A stretch of DNA of 64,000 nt from Phycisphaerae bacterium (lineage in GTDB: Bacteria; Chloroflexota; Anaerolineae; 4572-78; J111). Shown piece by piece: positions 45,294 to 53,496 of the stretch. The notes beneath the pieces were generated by a model, which saw only the letters and a program-made list of their open reading frames with translations, made no database searches and had not been told where the DNA came from. Numbering within the stretch: the stretch's first letter is position 1; each line of letters begins with the position of its first letter. The stretch is taken from assembly GCA_028285035.1 (NCBI GenBank), contig JANQQF010000120.1, positions 62,001 through 126,000 on the forward strand, read 5' to 3'. Position numbers and translations under genes: made by a program.

Positions 45294-46717
45294 GCGGTTT
45301 GTAAGATGGGTTGCATCGGGCGAGTTTCAAGCGGTTTTGTTTGTTCGCGAGGCAACCATAGTGTGAAAGTTGACCCTTTGCCGAGTTCACTCATGACAGT
45401 GATTTCACCGCCGTGGGCTTGAGCGATCCACTGAGCGATTGATAAGCCTAAGCCGTGCCCATTTTTCCCATTTTTCTTAGCCTGATAGAAGCGATCAAAA
45501 ATATGAGGTAAGTCCTGGGAAGCAATGCCCCGTCCTGTATCTACAACCGTGACTCTAATCCACTCAGGCTCACGATACAAAGACAGAGTGATTTTTCCAC
45601 CCGGCGGGGTGTGTTTGATGGCATTCGTGACCAGATTAACCATTAACTGCTTGAGACGGTCGGCATCGCCGTCAACCATAGCCTGATCCTCGTGCCCCAA
45701 TTGAATAGCCACGCCATTGCTAATGACCCGGGCTTGTCGATACACCTCAAGCATGAGGGTATCTAATTCTACCGATTGCATTCGTAAACTTAAGCCAGCA
45801 TCTGCTTGGGAGAGGAGGAGTAAGTCAGCCACAATACGGGACATACGATCCAATTCGCCATCGATGACCGATAAAGCCTCGTGGAGCTCCTCTGGATCAT
45901 TGGCGGCACCGCGTCGTAACAAATCAACATTGCCCCGGATCGTCGTCAATGGTGTCCGTAATTCGTGAGAAACATCGGCACTGAGCCGGACTTGGGCCTG
46001 AAAAAAATTATGCAATCGTTCCAGCATACTGTTGATGGTATTGGTTAGACGGCCAACTTCATCATTGGTGGGTGGGGTGTTTAATCGTTGTTCTAGATCT
46101 TGCCCCCGCACAATTTGGGTCGCCGTTTGGTTGATCTTTTCAATGGGACTTAGCGCTGTCCAGGAAAGGAAGGCCCCCACCATTGCCGCTAAAACTAAGG
46201 CCCCAACTGTTCCACCCAGCAAAAATACTAACACTTGCCGCAACGTGTTTTCGATGTTTTCAATCGATTGACCGACCTGAAGCACCCCCACGACTCGACT
46301 GCCAGCAATCAATGGGGTGTTGTATATCCGCATGGAGATGCCGTCAATCTCAATGGTAGAAAAGGTGAAATTTCCCCGCAAATTCTCACTCAAGCTGGCC
46401 TGTTCAATGGGAATTCGAGCCCCACCAAAGTTATCACTAGCGCTAACAACCGTGCCATCGGTTTGGATGACCTGAATATAAGTTGCAGCGGAGGAAAAAT
46501 CGTTCGCCTCTGGGATTAAAACCGTTCCCGCTTGAGGCACCGTCACCGCCTCTGCTTTGATGCGACCAACAATTTGCTGAGCACGATCCTGTAAATTAGT
46601 GTTGACTTGATTGTGTAGGGAAAAGCGTAATACAAGATAGAGCAACGTGCTGAAAATAACGAGCGTTGCTCCAAGCAGGATGGTATACCACAAAGTCAAT
46701 CGAATTCGTATGGGCAT
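45290..46717 (-). CDS. Sensor histidine kinase (TM-sensor-TM-HAMP-HisKA-HATPase)
   Basis: 475 aa. TM1 about 9-31, an extracytoplasmic sensor of ~130 residues, TM2 about 163-187, HAMP (LSPIEKINQTATQIVRGQDL), phospho-acceptor His in SADVSHELRTPLTT, N box LVTNAIKHTPPGG, G1 DTGRGIA, G2 GHGLGLS. Orthodox OmpR-system partner: the response regulator gene ends 6 bases upstream, and murE overlaps downstream. Together they look like an envelope-sensing unit. Confidence 0.92.
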   Translation of the reverse strand: MPIRIRLTLWYTILLGATLVIFSTLLYLVLRFSLHNQVNTNLQDRAQQIVGRIKAEAVTVPQAGTVLIPEANDFSSAATYIQVIQTDGTVVSASDNFGGARIPIEQASLSENLRGNFTFSTIEIDGISMRIYNTPLIAGSRVVGVLQVGQSIENIENTLRQVLVFLLGGTVGALVLAAMVGAFLSWTALSPIEKINQTATQIVRGQDLEQRLNTPPTNDEVGRLTNTINSMLERLHNFFQAQVRLSADVSHELRTPLTTIRGNVDLLRRGAANDPEELHEALSVIDGELDRMSRIVADLLLLSQADAGLSLRMQSVELDTLMLEVYRQARVISNGVAIQLGHEDQAMVDGDADRLKQLMVNLVTNAIKHTPPGGKITLSLYREPEWIRVTVVDTGRGIASQDLPHIFDRFYQAKKNGKNGHGLGLSIAQWIAQAHGGEITVMSELGKGSTFTLWLPREQTKPLETRPMQPILQTA

Positions 46718-46723
46718 AAGCGT

Positions 46724-47404
46724 TTAGGTTTGACGCAAGGCATAACCGACCCCACGAATAGTGTGGAGAAGGCGAGGTTCTTCGCCCGCTTCTAATTTTG
46801 AGCGAAGATACCGAATGTATACTTCGATGATATTGGACTCACCGCCAAAATCATATCCCCAAATACGATCATAAATTTGATCGCGCGTTAGGACTTGATT
46901 GGGGTGACGCATGAACAGCTCAAGGAGATCATATTCCTTGGCGGTTAATTCAATGTTACGACTACCGCGCTTGGCCATCCGGGTGCTGGGATTGAGCGTT
47001 AAATCCTCAAAAGCTAACGGGGACTCTGACTCGATTGGAGCTTTTCGTCGCCCCAAGGCCCGGACACGGGCAAGTAATTCCTCAAAGGCAAACGGCTTGC
47101 CCAGATAATCATCTGCGCCAGCTTCTAGGCCGGCAACTCGATCAGGGATCGCATCTTTTGCCGTTAGCATCAAGATAGGGGTCTGCATTTCAGCTTCCCG
47201 CAATTGTCGACAGACATTCAACCCGTCAATGTCCGGCAACATCACATCTAAGATGATAATTTCAGGTAATTCGGCAAAGGCCAGCTCCAAACCAGTGGTA
47301 CCATCCACTGCGGCTAAGACCTCAAATCCTTCTCGGCGCAAACCCCGGCTGATAAAGCTTGCGATTTGGGGTTCGTCTTCCACTAATAAAATTTTGTTAC
47401 TCAC
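46724..47404 (-). CDS. OmpR/PhoB-family response regulator
   Basis: 226 aa from GTG 47404 with AGGAG 9 bases upstream. REC domain: VEDEP, phospho-acceptor in [18 protein letters not shown], and [13 protein letters not shown]; winged-helix C-domain with [20 protein letters not shown] and [10 protein letters not shown]. First gene of the regulator-kinase-murE operon. Regulators of this family bind 11-bp direct repeats; the ATTCAAAC boxes upstream of the surface genes are formally compatible, but nothing links them directly. Confidence 0.93.
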   Translation of the reverse strand: MSNKILLVEDEPQIASFISRGLRREGFEVLAAVDGTTGLELAFAELPEIIILDVMLPDIDGLNVCRQLREAEMQTPILMLTAKDAIPDRVAGLEAGADDYLGKPFAFEELLARVRALGRRKAPIESESPLAFEDLTLNPSTRMAKRGSRNIELTAKEYDLLELFMRHPNQVLTRDQIYDRIWGYDFGGESNIIEVYIRYLRSKLEAGEEPRLLHTIRGVGYALRQT

Positions 47405-47590
47405 GGTAGTGTACTCCTATCCTGGATTGAACTTTAGCAAAGAAAAATGAGATGTCGATTAAGGCTTTTCCTAGAAATAAATAGGGCAGCGTGTGTTGAA
47501 ATATAGGATTGTGTTTAATTAATATATCGGCACAAAAAGTTCTACAGTCGTACAGACATAGACAGATTGATGGATATTTTGTTTGACATA

Positions 47591-47633
47591 TTGACCGTTC
47601 AGTTACTTACTTTTCTTAACACGGTCAAGTAAC
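47591..47633. repeat. Nested inverted repeats between recF and the response regulator
   Basis: TTGACCGT (47591-47598) with ACGGTCAA (47621-47628), and GTTACTT (47602-47608) with AAGTAAC (47627-47633). In the 240-base gap 47405-47644, close to the recF stop. Could end recF transcription; no T-run. Nothing else seen in the gap apart from AT-rich sequence with possible regulator-gene promoter elements. Confidence 0.4.
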
Positions 47634-47644
47634 GGTAATGTGCT

Positions 47645-48862
47645 CTATGAAATTGCTTCGCTCGCATCCGAAAGCTGACCTAGAGACACCGAAAACCTCT
47701 TGGCTCGTTGGCAAAAGTCAGGCGTAAAATCGGACCAATCTGTCGTGGTTAGCACTGATTGCCCCACTTGATCTACCAAATTGATGACCTGTTGACGGCG
47801 GTTACTGTCTAGCTCACTCATCACATCATCGAGCAAAAGCACTGGTGCCTCACCCGTTTCTTTTTGCATCAGGGTGACCTCAGCCAGCTTTGTGCTAAGG
47901 GCAGCGGTTCGTTGCTGCCCCCGTGAACCATACAAGGTCATATCAATGCCATCGACCAAAAAGTGGAAATCATCCCGATGGGGGCCAACGAGGGTCACCC
48001 CTCGGCTAATTTCCTCACGATGGGCGTGCTCAAGATAAGCCAGAAATGTATCACGAACCTCTTGAGTGGGTGGGGCAGCAGTGGCGTATGGGGCTAAATC
48101 CTCCATAATTAGAGGCAATTGGTAGTTGGGCTTTGGTCGCTGATGTAAATCAAAGCTGGGGGCGTAATGTAGTCGTAAACTCTCATTTCCTCCACTGACT
48201 TCCCGATGACGTTGGCGTGCCACCGTATCGAGATCTAAAATCAAGTTGTTGCGCTGGGTCATCAATCTTGCCCCGTAATCAGCCAATTGCTCATCCCAGT
48301 AGATAAGCTCATCCGGCTTGCCATTGCGTTTGTATAAATCTTTGAGCAAGGCATTGCGCTGGGTAAGCACTTTATTGTAGCGACTGAGGGCTTGACAGTA
48401 GTCTGGATTGATCTGGCAGAGGGTGCTATCAAGATAACGACGGCGAATGGCAGGTGCACCAGTGACTAATTCGATGTCTTCAGGGAGAAACATGACCGTC
48501 GTTAATTTGCCGATAATATCCATGGCCCGTTTTTTTGTCCCATTCAGCCGAATATCTTTGCGCATCGAGTCATTCTCACGCAATACAGTGATGGCCACCT
48601 GAAAAGCTTCACGGGCTGTATTGACGGTTGCTTCGACCCGAGTGAAGGGCAGGGGATCTTGCTTGAAGATCAGCCAATTGATCAGTTGTTGATCTGCTCT
48701 GGCATGGATGCCCCGGGTCGTTGATAAAAAGTAAATGGCTTCCAACAAATTTGTTTTGCCATTGGCATTATCCCCCCGCAGCAAAATAGGGCCACGCGGC
48801 AAATCCAGCACGAGGCGACCATAATTTCGATAGTTGGTGAGTGAAATTTGGGAGATATACAC
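47645..48862 (-). CDS. recF: DNA replication and repair protein RecF
   Basis: 405 aa SMC-like ATPase loading RecA at gaps. N-terminus YISQISLTNYRNYGRLVLDL, Walker A LRGDNANGKTNLLEAIYFLS, FLPEDIELVTGAPAIRRRYLD, signature-region LYGSRGQQRTAALSTKLAE, Walker B LLLDDVMSELD. A little longer than E. coli RecF (357 aa), as usual outside Proteobacteria. Not next to dnaA/dnaN here, so it is detached from the classical origin cluster. Confidence 0.95.
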   Translation of the reverse strand: MYISQISLTNYRNYGRLVLDLPRGPILLRGDNANGKTNLLEAIYFLSTTRGIHARADQQLINWLIFKQDPLPFTRVEATVNTAREAFQVAITVLRENDSMRKDIRLNGTKKRAMDIIGKLTTVMFLPEDIELVTGAPAIRRRYLDSTLCQINPDYCQALSRYNKVLTQRNALLKDLYKRNGKPDELIYWDEQLADYGARLMTQRNNLILDLDTVARQRHREVSGGNESLRLHYAPSFDLHQRPKPNYQLPLIMEDLAPYATAAPPTQEVRDTFLAYLEHAHREEISRGVTLVGPHRDDFHFLVDGIDMTLYGSRGQQRTAALSTKLAEVTLMQKETGEAPVLLLDDVMSELDSNRRQQVINLVDQVGQSVLTTTDWSDFTPDFCQRAKRFSVSLGQLSDASEAIS

Positions 48863-48979
48863 TTAGCTTATATCCATAGCAACTGGTCAAGGACCAAACG
48901 ACTTGAGCCGTACCAAAAATTATAACATGGGAAGGGGGAAACGCAATAAGGTAATATAGAGGGACTAAATAAAAAAGGG

Positions 48980-49993
48980 TTAAGCGGTTAATGAAACTGA
49001 ATTGATTTGATGGAGGTGTTCCAACCGCTTTTTTGCTTGAGAGCGATTAACATTCAAGGCGTGTAAACCGCCAAAGCCCTCAATGACAAAAGAGGCCGAG
49101 GCTGTGCCATATAAAACAGCTTGAAGAGGGTCACCTGTCTTATTAAGACCAATTGAAAATCCACCACAAAATGAGTCACCAGCGCCCGTTAAATCATCAA
49201 CTCGAGCAGGATAGGGTTGGACCTGCTGGAAGTGGTCTTTTTTACGGTCATACAATGAAGCCCCGTGATCACCTTGTTTTATGATGACTATTTCGGGACC
49301 ACGTGCCGCGATTTCTCGACAAAAGTGTTCCGCATCGTGCCCTGGCATTAGACTTTCGGCCTCAGCTTCACTGGGCATAAAAGCATTGGTTCGGCGAAGC
49401 AACTTCATTAATCTTGGGTCATCTAGGTTACCGTTAATTTGATAAGGCAAAATATCAATCGAGACAAAGATATCTGGTTTGGATTCCAGATAGTCAATCC
49501 AGCTTAAAATGGTTTCTAGACGCATTGGACAAATGTGAATTGACTGAACGTCCCATAAATGATCAGGCAGTTCTTGAGGAAGGGGGGAGTTACGAATATG
49601 AACCCGTCGAGCGGCATCACTGTAAGCTGCCGCCCCTTCTGTTGAGAGGGGGCTACTGCTGTAAGGACTGGGGGTGAGAAGAACGACTTCAGTGTTACGA
49701 GAAAAATAGCGGCGATATCCGCTAATTTCGTAAATCGTCCAGGCTCGGAGTGTTTCTTCATCTTTAGCAATTAAGCCAGATGTATCGATGGCACTTTGAT
49801 TGAGCTTGGTTGTGTAAGCATCAGGCCAGTCATAACCTACCACGGCTGAAATGCCAACCTGAGTAGACCATATGTTTGCGCCTACTGCAGCATAGAGGGC
49901 ATTCCCACCTGGATCAGCCATGCTGGTGCGCCCATCAGCATAAACCGTATCATTTAAAGCTAATGAGCCTACATAGAGATGTTTAGTGGACAA
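48980..49993 (-). CDS. PfkB-family carbohydrate kinase
   Basis: 337 aa from TTG 49993, chosen for the GGGAGG 7 bases upstream; the earlier ATG at 50029 has none. Ribokinase-type motifs: PGGNALYAAVGANIW (N-terminal GG), and the C-terminal anion hole and catalytic Asp in DDLTGAGDSFCGGFSIGL. Phosphorylates a sugar or nucleoside; substrate unknown. Divergently transcribed from the BMP lipoprotein gene, which in other organisms binds nucleosides, so a nucleoside/ribose kinase is a reasonable guess. Confidence 0.85.
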   Translation of the reverse strand: MSTKHLYVGSLALNDTVYADGRTSMADPGGNALYAAVGANIWSTQVGISAVVGYDWPDAYTTKLNQSAIDTSGLIAKDEETLRAWTIYEISGYRRYFSRNTEVVLLTPSPYSSSPLSTEGAAAYSDAARRVHIRNSPLPQELPDHLWDVQSIHICPMRLETILSWIDYLESKPDIFVSIDILPYQINGNLDDPRLMKLLRRTNAFMPSEAEAESLMPGHDAEHFCREIAARGPEIVIIKQGDHGASLYDRKKDHFQQVQPYPARVDDLTGAGDSFCGGFSIGLNKTGDPLQAVLYGTASASFVIEGFGGLHALNVNRSQAKKRLEHLHQINSVSLTA

Positions 49994-50115
49994 AAAGTCG
50001 CCTCCCAATATCTGATTTGAGCATAACATAACTTGATAGGGGTGTCAACAAAATGGATTTTAGACAAACCAGCGATAAACGCAGATCAAACATTGGACAG
50101 ATGGGCTTTGATTCT

Positions 50116-50144
50116 TTGCTTCCCTTTTTGAGGTTAGTTATAAT
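50116..50144 (+). promoter_or_regulatory. Promoter of the triple-BMP lipoprotein gene
   Basis: TTGCTT (50116-50121), 17-bp spacer, TATAAT (50139-50144). A direct repeat ATCAAACATTGGA flanks it (50086-50098 and 50171-50183), the second copy running into the SD GGAGGAG. Confidence 0.6.
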
Positions 50145-50195
50145 AGTTTATTACATTGAATCGTTACTGTATCAAACATTGGAGGAGATTTGATA

Positions 50196-53100
50196 ATGAC
50201 AAGTCGATTTTATTGGTTTTTTGCTACATTGTTAGCAATCGGTTTATTAGTGGCTGCTTGTGGTGGTAGTGAGGCCCCAGCCCCTGCCCCGGCTGAGGAA
50301 GAACCTGCCGCAGAGGTTGAGGAAGCAGCCGAGGAGGAAGAGGAGGCTGCCGAGGAAGAGCCGGCTGCTGAGGAAGAGGCTGAAGAAGAGGCAATGGAAG
50401 AGGAGGCGATGGAGGAAGAGGCCGCTTCTGATGTCATGCGATTTGGTCAAATTACAGATGTTGGTGGGATTGATGACAAAGGGTTCAATCAGTTAGCTTG
50501 GGAAGGGCTGCAAGCAGCTGGTGCTAGCACTGGCGCAGAAGTCAACTTCTTGGAAAGTCAACAACAAACTGACTACGAAAAGAATATCAACGAGTTTATC
50601 GATCAGGGTTACAACGGGATTGTAACGGTTGGTTTCTTGTTAGCCGATGCGACTAAGGCCGCTTCAGAAGCTAACCCAGATGTACCGTTCGCGATTGTAG
50701 ATTTCCCCAGCCAAACTAGTGGTGACTTAGGGCTGTTGTTTGCAGTAAGTGAGCCATCGTTCTTGGCTGGTTACCTATCTGCGGGCATGAGCGAAACAGG
50801 GATCGTTTGTACGTATGGCGGGATCAAAATTCCACCAGTTGTTGAATTTATGGTCGGATTCGAAAGTGGTGTTAACTACTACAACAGCCAAAAAGGTGCC
50901 GATGTTAGTGTCTTGGGTTGGGCGACAGATGCAGCCACTGAAGGTGGCGGAGATGGATCGTTCACCGGTAACTTCGAGAGCCTGGATGATGGTCGTAGCT
51001 TTGCTGAGAACTTCTTTGACGAAGGTTGTGACATCATCTTCCCGGTTGCTGGCCCCGTTGGTTTAGGATCAGCAGCTGCGGCCCAAGATCGTGGCTTCAG
51101 TGTGATTGGGGTTGATGCTGACTTGACGCAAACCAACCCAGATGCTGCCGAAGTGTATCTGACCAGCGTTTTGAAGAAAATCGATGTGGCTGTAGAAGCA
51201 GCGGTTACACAAATGGCTGATGGTAGCTTTGAAGGTGGCACAAACCTGATCAGCAACTTGGCCAATAATGGTGTGGGTCTTGCCCCATTCTATGACTTTG
51301 ATGTTCCCCAAGAATTACAAGATGAGTTAGCCACCATCGAAGCAGGTATCATTGATGGCTCTATCTCTACAGGCTGGCCGATTGGTGCAGAAGCTGCGGT
51401 AGCTGCCGAAGAAGAAGCTGCTCCGGCTGATAGTGGTCTTCGATTTGGTCAAATTACAGATGTTGGTGGGATTGATGACAAAGGGTTCAATCAGTTAGCT
51501 TGGGAAGGGTTGCAAGCGGCTGGTGCCAGCACTGGCGCAGAAGTGAACTTCCTGGAAAGTCAGCAACAAACTGACTACGAAAAGAACATCAATGAATTCT
51601 TGGGTCAAGACTACAACGGGATCGTAACGGTTGGTTTCTTGTTAGCAGATGCGACCAAAGCCGCTTCAGAAGCTAATCCAGATGTACCGTTCGCGATTGT
51701 GGACTTCCCCAGCCAAACCAGTGGCGACTTGGGGCTGCTGTTCGCTGTTAGCGAACCATCCTTCTTAGCTGGTTACTTGGCCGCTGGAATGAGCGAGACG
51801 GGGATCGTTTGTACGTATGGTGGGATCAAAATTCCACCCGTTGTTGAGTTTATGGTCGGTTTTGAAAGCGGTGTTAACTACCACAACAGCCAAAAAGGCA
51901 CAGACGTAAGTGTCTTGGGCTGGAGTACAGATGCAGCGGCTGAAGGTGGTGGAGATGGATCATTCACTGGTAACTTTGAGAGCTTGGATGATGGCCGTAG
52001 CTTTGCTGAGAACTTCTTTGATGAAGGCTGTGACATCATCTTCCCAGTTGCTGGCCCCGTTGGTTTAGGATCAGCAGCTGCGGCCCAAGATCGTGGCTTC
52101 AGTGTGATTGGGGTTGATGCTGACCTGACGCAAACCAACCCAGATGCTGCCGAAGTATATCTGACTAGCGTTTTGAAGAAAATTGATGTGGCTGTAAATG
52201 AAGCCGTGACTCAAATGGCTGATGGAAGCTTTGAAGGTGGGACAAACCTGATCAGCAACTTGGCCAATGGTGGTGTTGGGCTTGCCCCATTTTATGATTT
52301 TGATGTTCCCCAAGAATTGCAAGACGAGTTGTCTGCGATTGAAGCAGGTATCATTGATGGTTCTATCTCTACGGGCTGGCCCGTTGGTGCAGAGCCTGCG
52401 CCTGTTGAAGAAGATGTCCAAGATGAGCATGCCGAAGAGTCTGCAATTCCTGAAGGTCTTCGATTTGGTCAAATTACAGATGTTGGTGGGATTGATGACA
52501 AAGGGTTCAACCAGTTAGCTTGGGAAGGGTTGCAAGCAGCTGGTGCCAATGCTGGTGCAGAAGTGAACTTCTTGGAAAGTCAGCAACAAACTGATTATGA
52601 AAAGAACATCAATGAGTTCTTGGGTCAAGGTTACAACGGGATCGTAACGGTTGGGTTCTTGTTAGCCGATGCGACTAAAGCCGCTTCAGAAGCTAATCCA
52701 GATGTACCGTTCGCGATTGTAGACTTCCCGAGCCAAACCAGTGGCGACTTAGGTCTGCTATTCGCAGTTGATCAACCTTCATTCTTGGCCGGTTACTTGG
52801 CCGCTGGAATGAGCGAGACAGGAATCGTTTGTACATATGGTGGGATCAAAATTCCACCAGTTGTAGCCTTCATGGTTGGTTTCGAGAGTGGTGTTAACTA
52901 CTACAACAGCCAAAAAGGTGCCGATGTTAGTGTCTTAGGTTGGGCAACTGACGCAGCCACTGAAGGTGGTGGAGATGGATCGTTCACCGGTAACTTTGAG
53001 AGCTTGGATGATGGTCGTAGCTTTGCCGAGAACTTCTTTGATGAAGGCTGTGACATCATCTTCCCGGTTGCTGGCCCAGTTGGTTTGGGATCAGCCGCTG

Positions 53101-53411
53101 CAGCTCAGGATCGTGGCTTTAGCGTGATTGGGGTTGATGCTGACTTGACCCTGACCAACCCAGATGCTGCCGAAGTATATCTGACCAGTGTTTTGAAGAA
53201 AATTGATGTTGCTGTAGAAGCAGCTGTGACTCAAATGGCAGATGGTAGCTTTGAAGGTGGTACTAACTTGCTCAGTACTTTAGAAAATGGTGGTGTTGGG
53301 CTTGCCCCATTCTATGACTTTGATGTTCCCCAAGAATTGCAAGATGAGCTATCTGCGATTGAAGCGGGTATCATTGATGGTTCTATCTCTACTGGCTGGC
53401 CTGTAGAGTAA
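50196..53411 (+). CDS. Lipoprotein with three tandem BMP/PnrA-type ligand-binding domains
   Basis: 1071 aa from ATG 50196 (GGAGGAG 8 bases upstream). Lipobox LLVAAC (Cys22) followed by a Glu/Ala-rich tether to about residue 80. Then three ~320-aa BMP-family domains, each opening RFGQITDVGGIDDKGFNQ and closing DGSISTGWP, joined by short acidic linkers. The copies differ at only about a dozen positions each. BMP proteins (PnrA, Med, RfuA) normally are single-domain lipoproteins feeding nucleosides or riboflavin to ABC importers; conserved pocket residues (DKGFNQ, FPVAGPVGLG, VIGVDAD) are kept in all three. No permease or ATPase gene is in the window. Terminator follows at 53434. Confidence 0.92.
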   Translation: MTSRFYWFFATLLAIGLLVAACGGSEAPAPAPAEEEPAAEVEEAAEEEEEAAEEEPAAEEEAEEEAMEEEAMEEEAASDVMRFGQITDVGGIDDKGFNQLAWEGLQAAGASTGAEVNFLESQQQTDYEKNINEFIDQGYNGIVTVGFLLADATKAASEANPDVPFAIVDFPSQTSGDLGLLFAVSEPSFLAGYLSAGMSETGIVCTYGGIKIPPVVEFMVGFESGVNYYNSQKGADVSVLGWATDAATEGGGDGSFTGNFESLDDGRSFAENFFDEGCDIIFPVAGPVGLGSAAAAQDRGFSVIGVDADLTQTNPDAAEVYLTSVLKKIDVAVEAAVTQMADGSFEGGTNLISNLANNGVGLAPFYDFDVPQELQDELATIEAGIIDGSISTGWPIGAEAAVAAEEEAAPADSGLRFGQITDVGGIDDKGFNQLAWEGLQAAGASTGAEVNFLESQQQTDYEKNINEFLGQDYNGIVTVGFLLADATKAASEANPDVPFAIVDFPSQTSGDLGLLFAVSEPSFLAGYLAAGMSETGIVCTYGGIKIPPVVEFMVGFESGVNYHNSQKGTDVSVLGWSTDAAAEGGGDGSFTGNFESLDDGRSFAENFFDEGCDIIFPVAGPVGLGSAAAAQDRGFSVIGVDADLTQTNPDAAEVYLTSVLKKIDVAVNEAVTQMADGSFEGGTNLISNLANGGVGLAPFYDFDVPQELQDELSAIEAGIIDGSISTGWPVGAEPAPVEEDVQDEHAEESAIPEGLRFGQITDVGGIDDKGFNQLAWEGLQAAGANAGAEVNFLESQQQTDYEKNINEFLGQGYNGIVTVGFLLADATKAASEANPDVPFAIVDFPSQTSGDLGLLFAVDQPSFLAGYLAAGMSETGIVCTYGGIKIPPVVAFMVGFESGVNYYNSQKGADVSVLGWATDAATEGGGDGSFTGNFESLDDGRSFAENFFDEGCDIIFPVAGPVGLGSAAAAQDRGFSVIGVDADLTLTNPDAAEVYLTSVLKKIDVAVEAAVTQMADGSFEGGTNLLSTLENGGVGLAPFYDFDVPQELQDELSAIEAGIIDGSISTGWPVE
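50439..53403 (+). repeat. Three tandem ~1-kb direct repeats inside the BMP gene
   Basis: Units begin CGATTTGGTCAAATTACAGA at 50439, 51441 and 52461, giving periods of 1002 and 1020 bases; the 18-base difference lies in the linker. Long stretches are identical at the nucleotide level, e.g. the block around 51030-51110 and 52040-52130. Confidence 0.95.
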
Positions 53412-53433
53412 ATTATCGCCTTTCTTTACGAAT

Positions 53434-53469
53434 AAAAAAGGCTGGAATTTGTATTCCAGCCTTTTTTTG
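53434..53469. terminator. Bidirectional rho-independent terminator
   Basis: AAAAAAGGCTGGAAT, loop TTGT, ATTCCAGCCTTTTTTT. Works for the BMP gene on the plus strand and for the cyclase gene on the minus strand. Confidence 0.93.
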
Positions 53470-53496
53470 TTTCCTCAAAATTGAGTATCCCAATGA

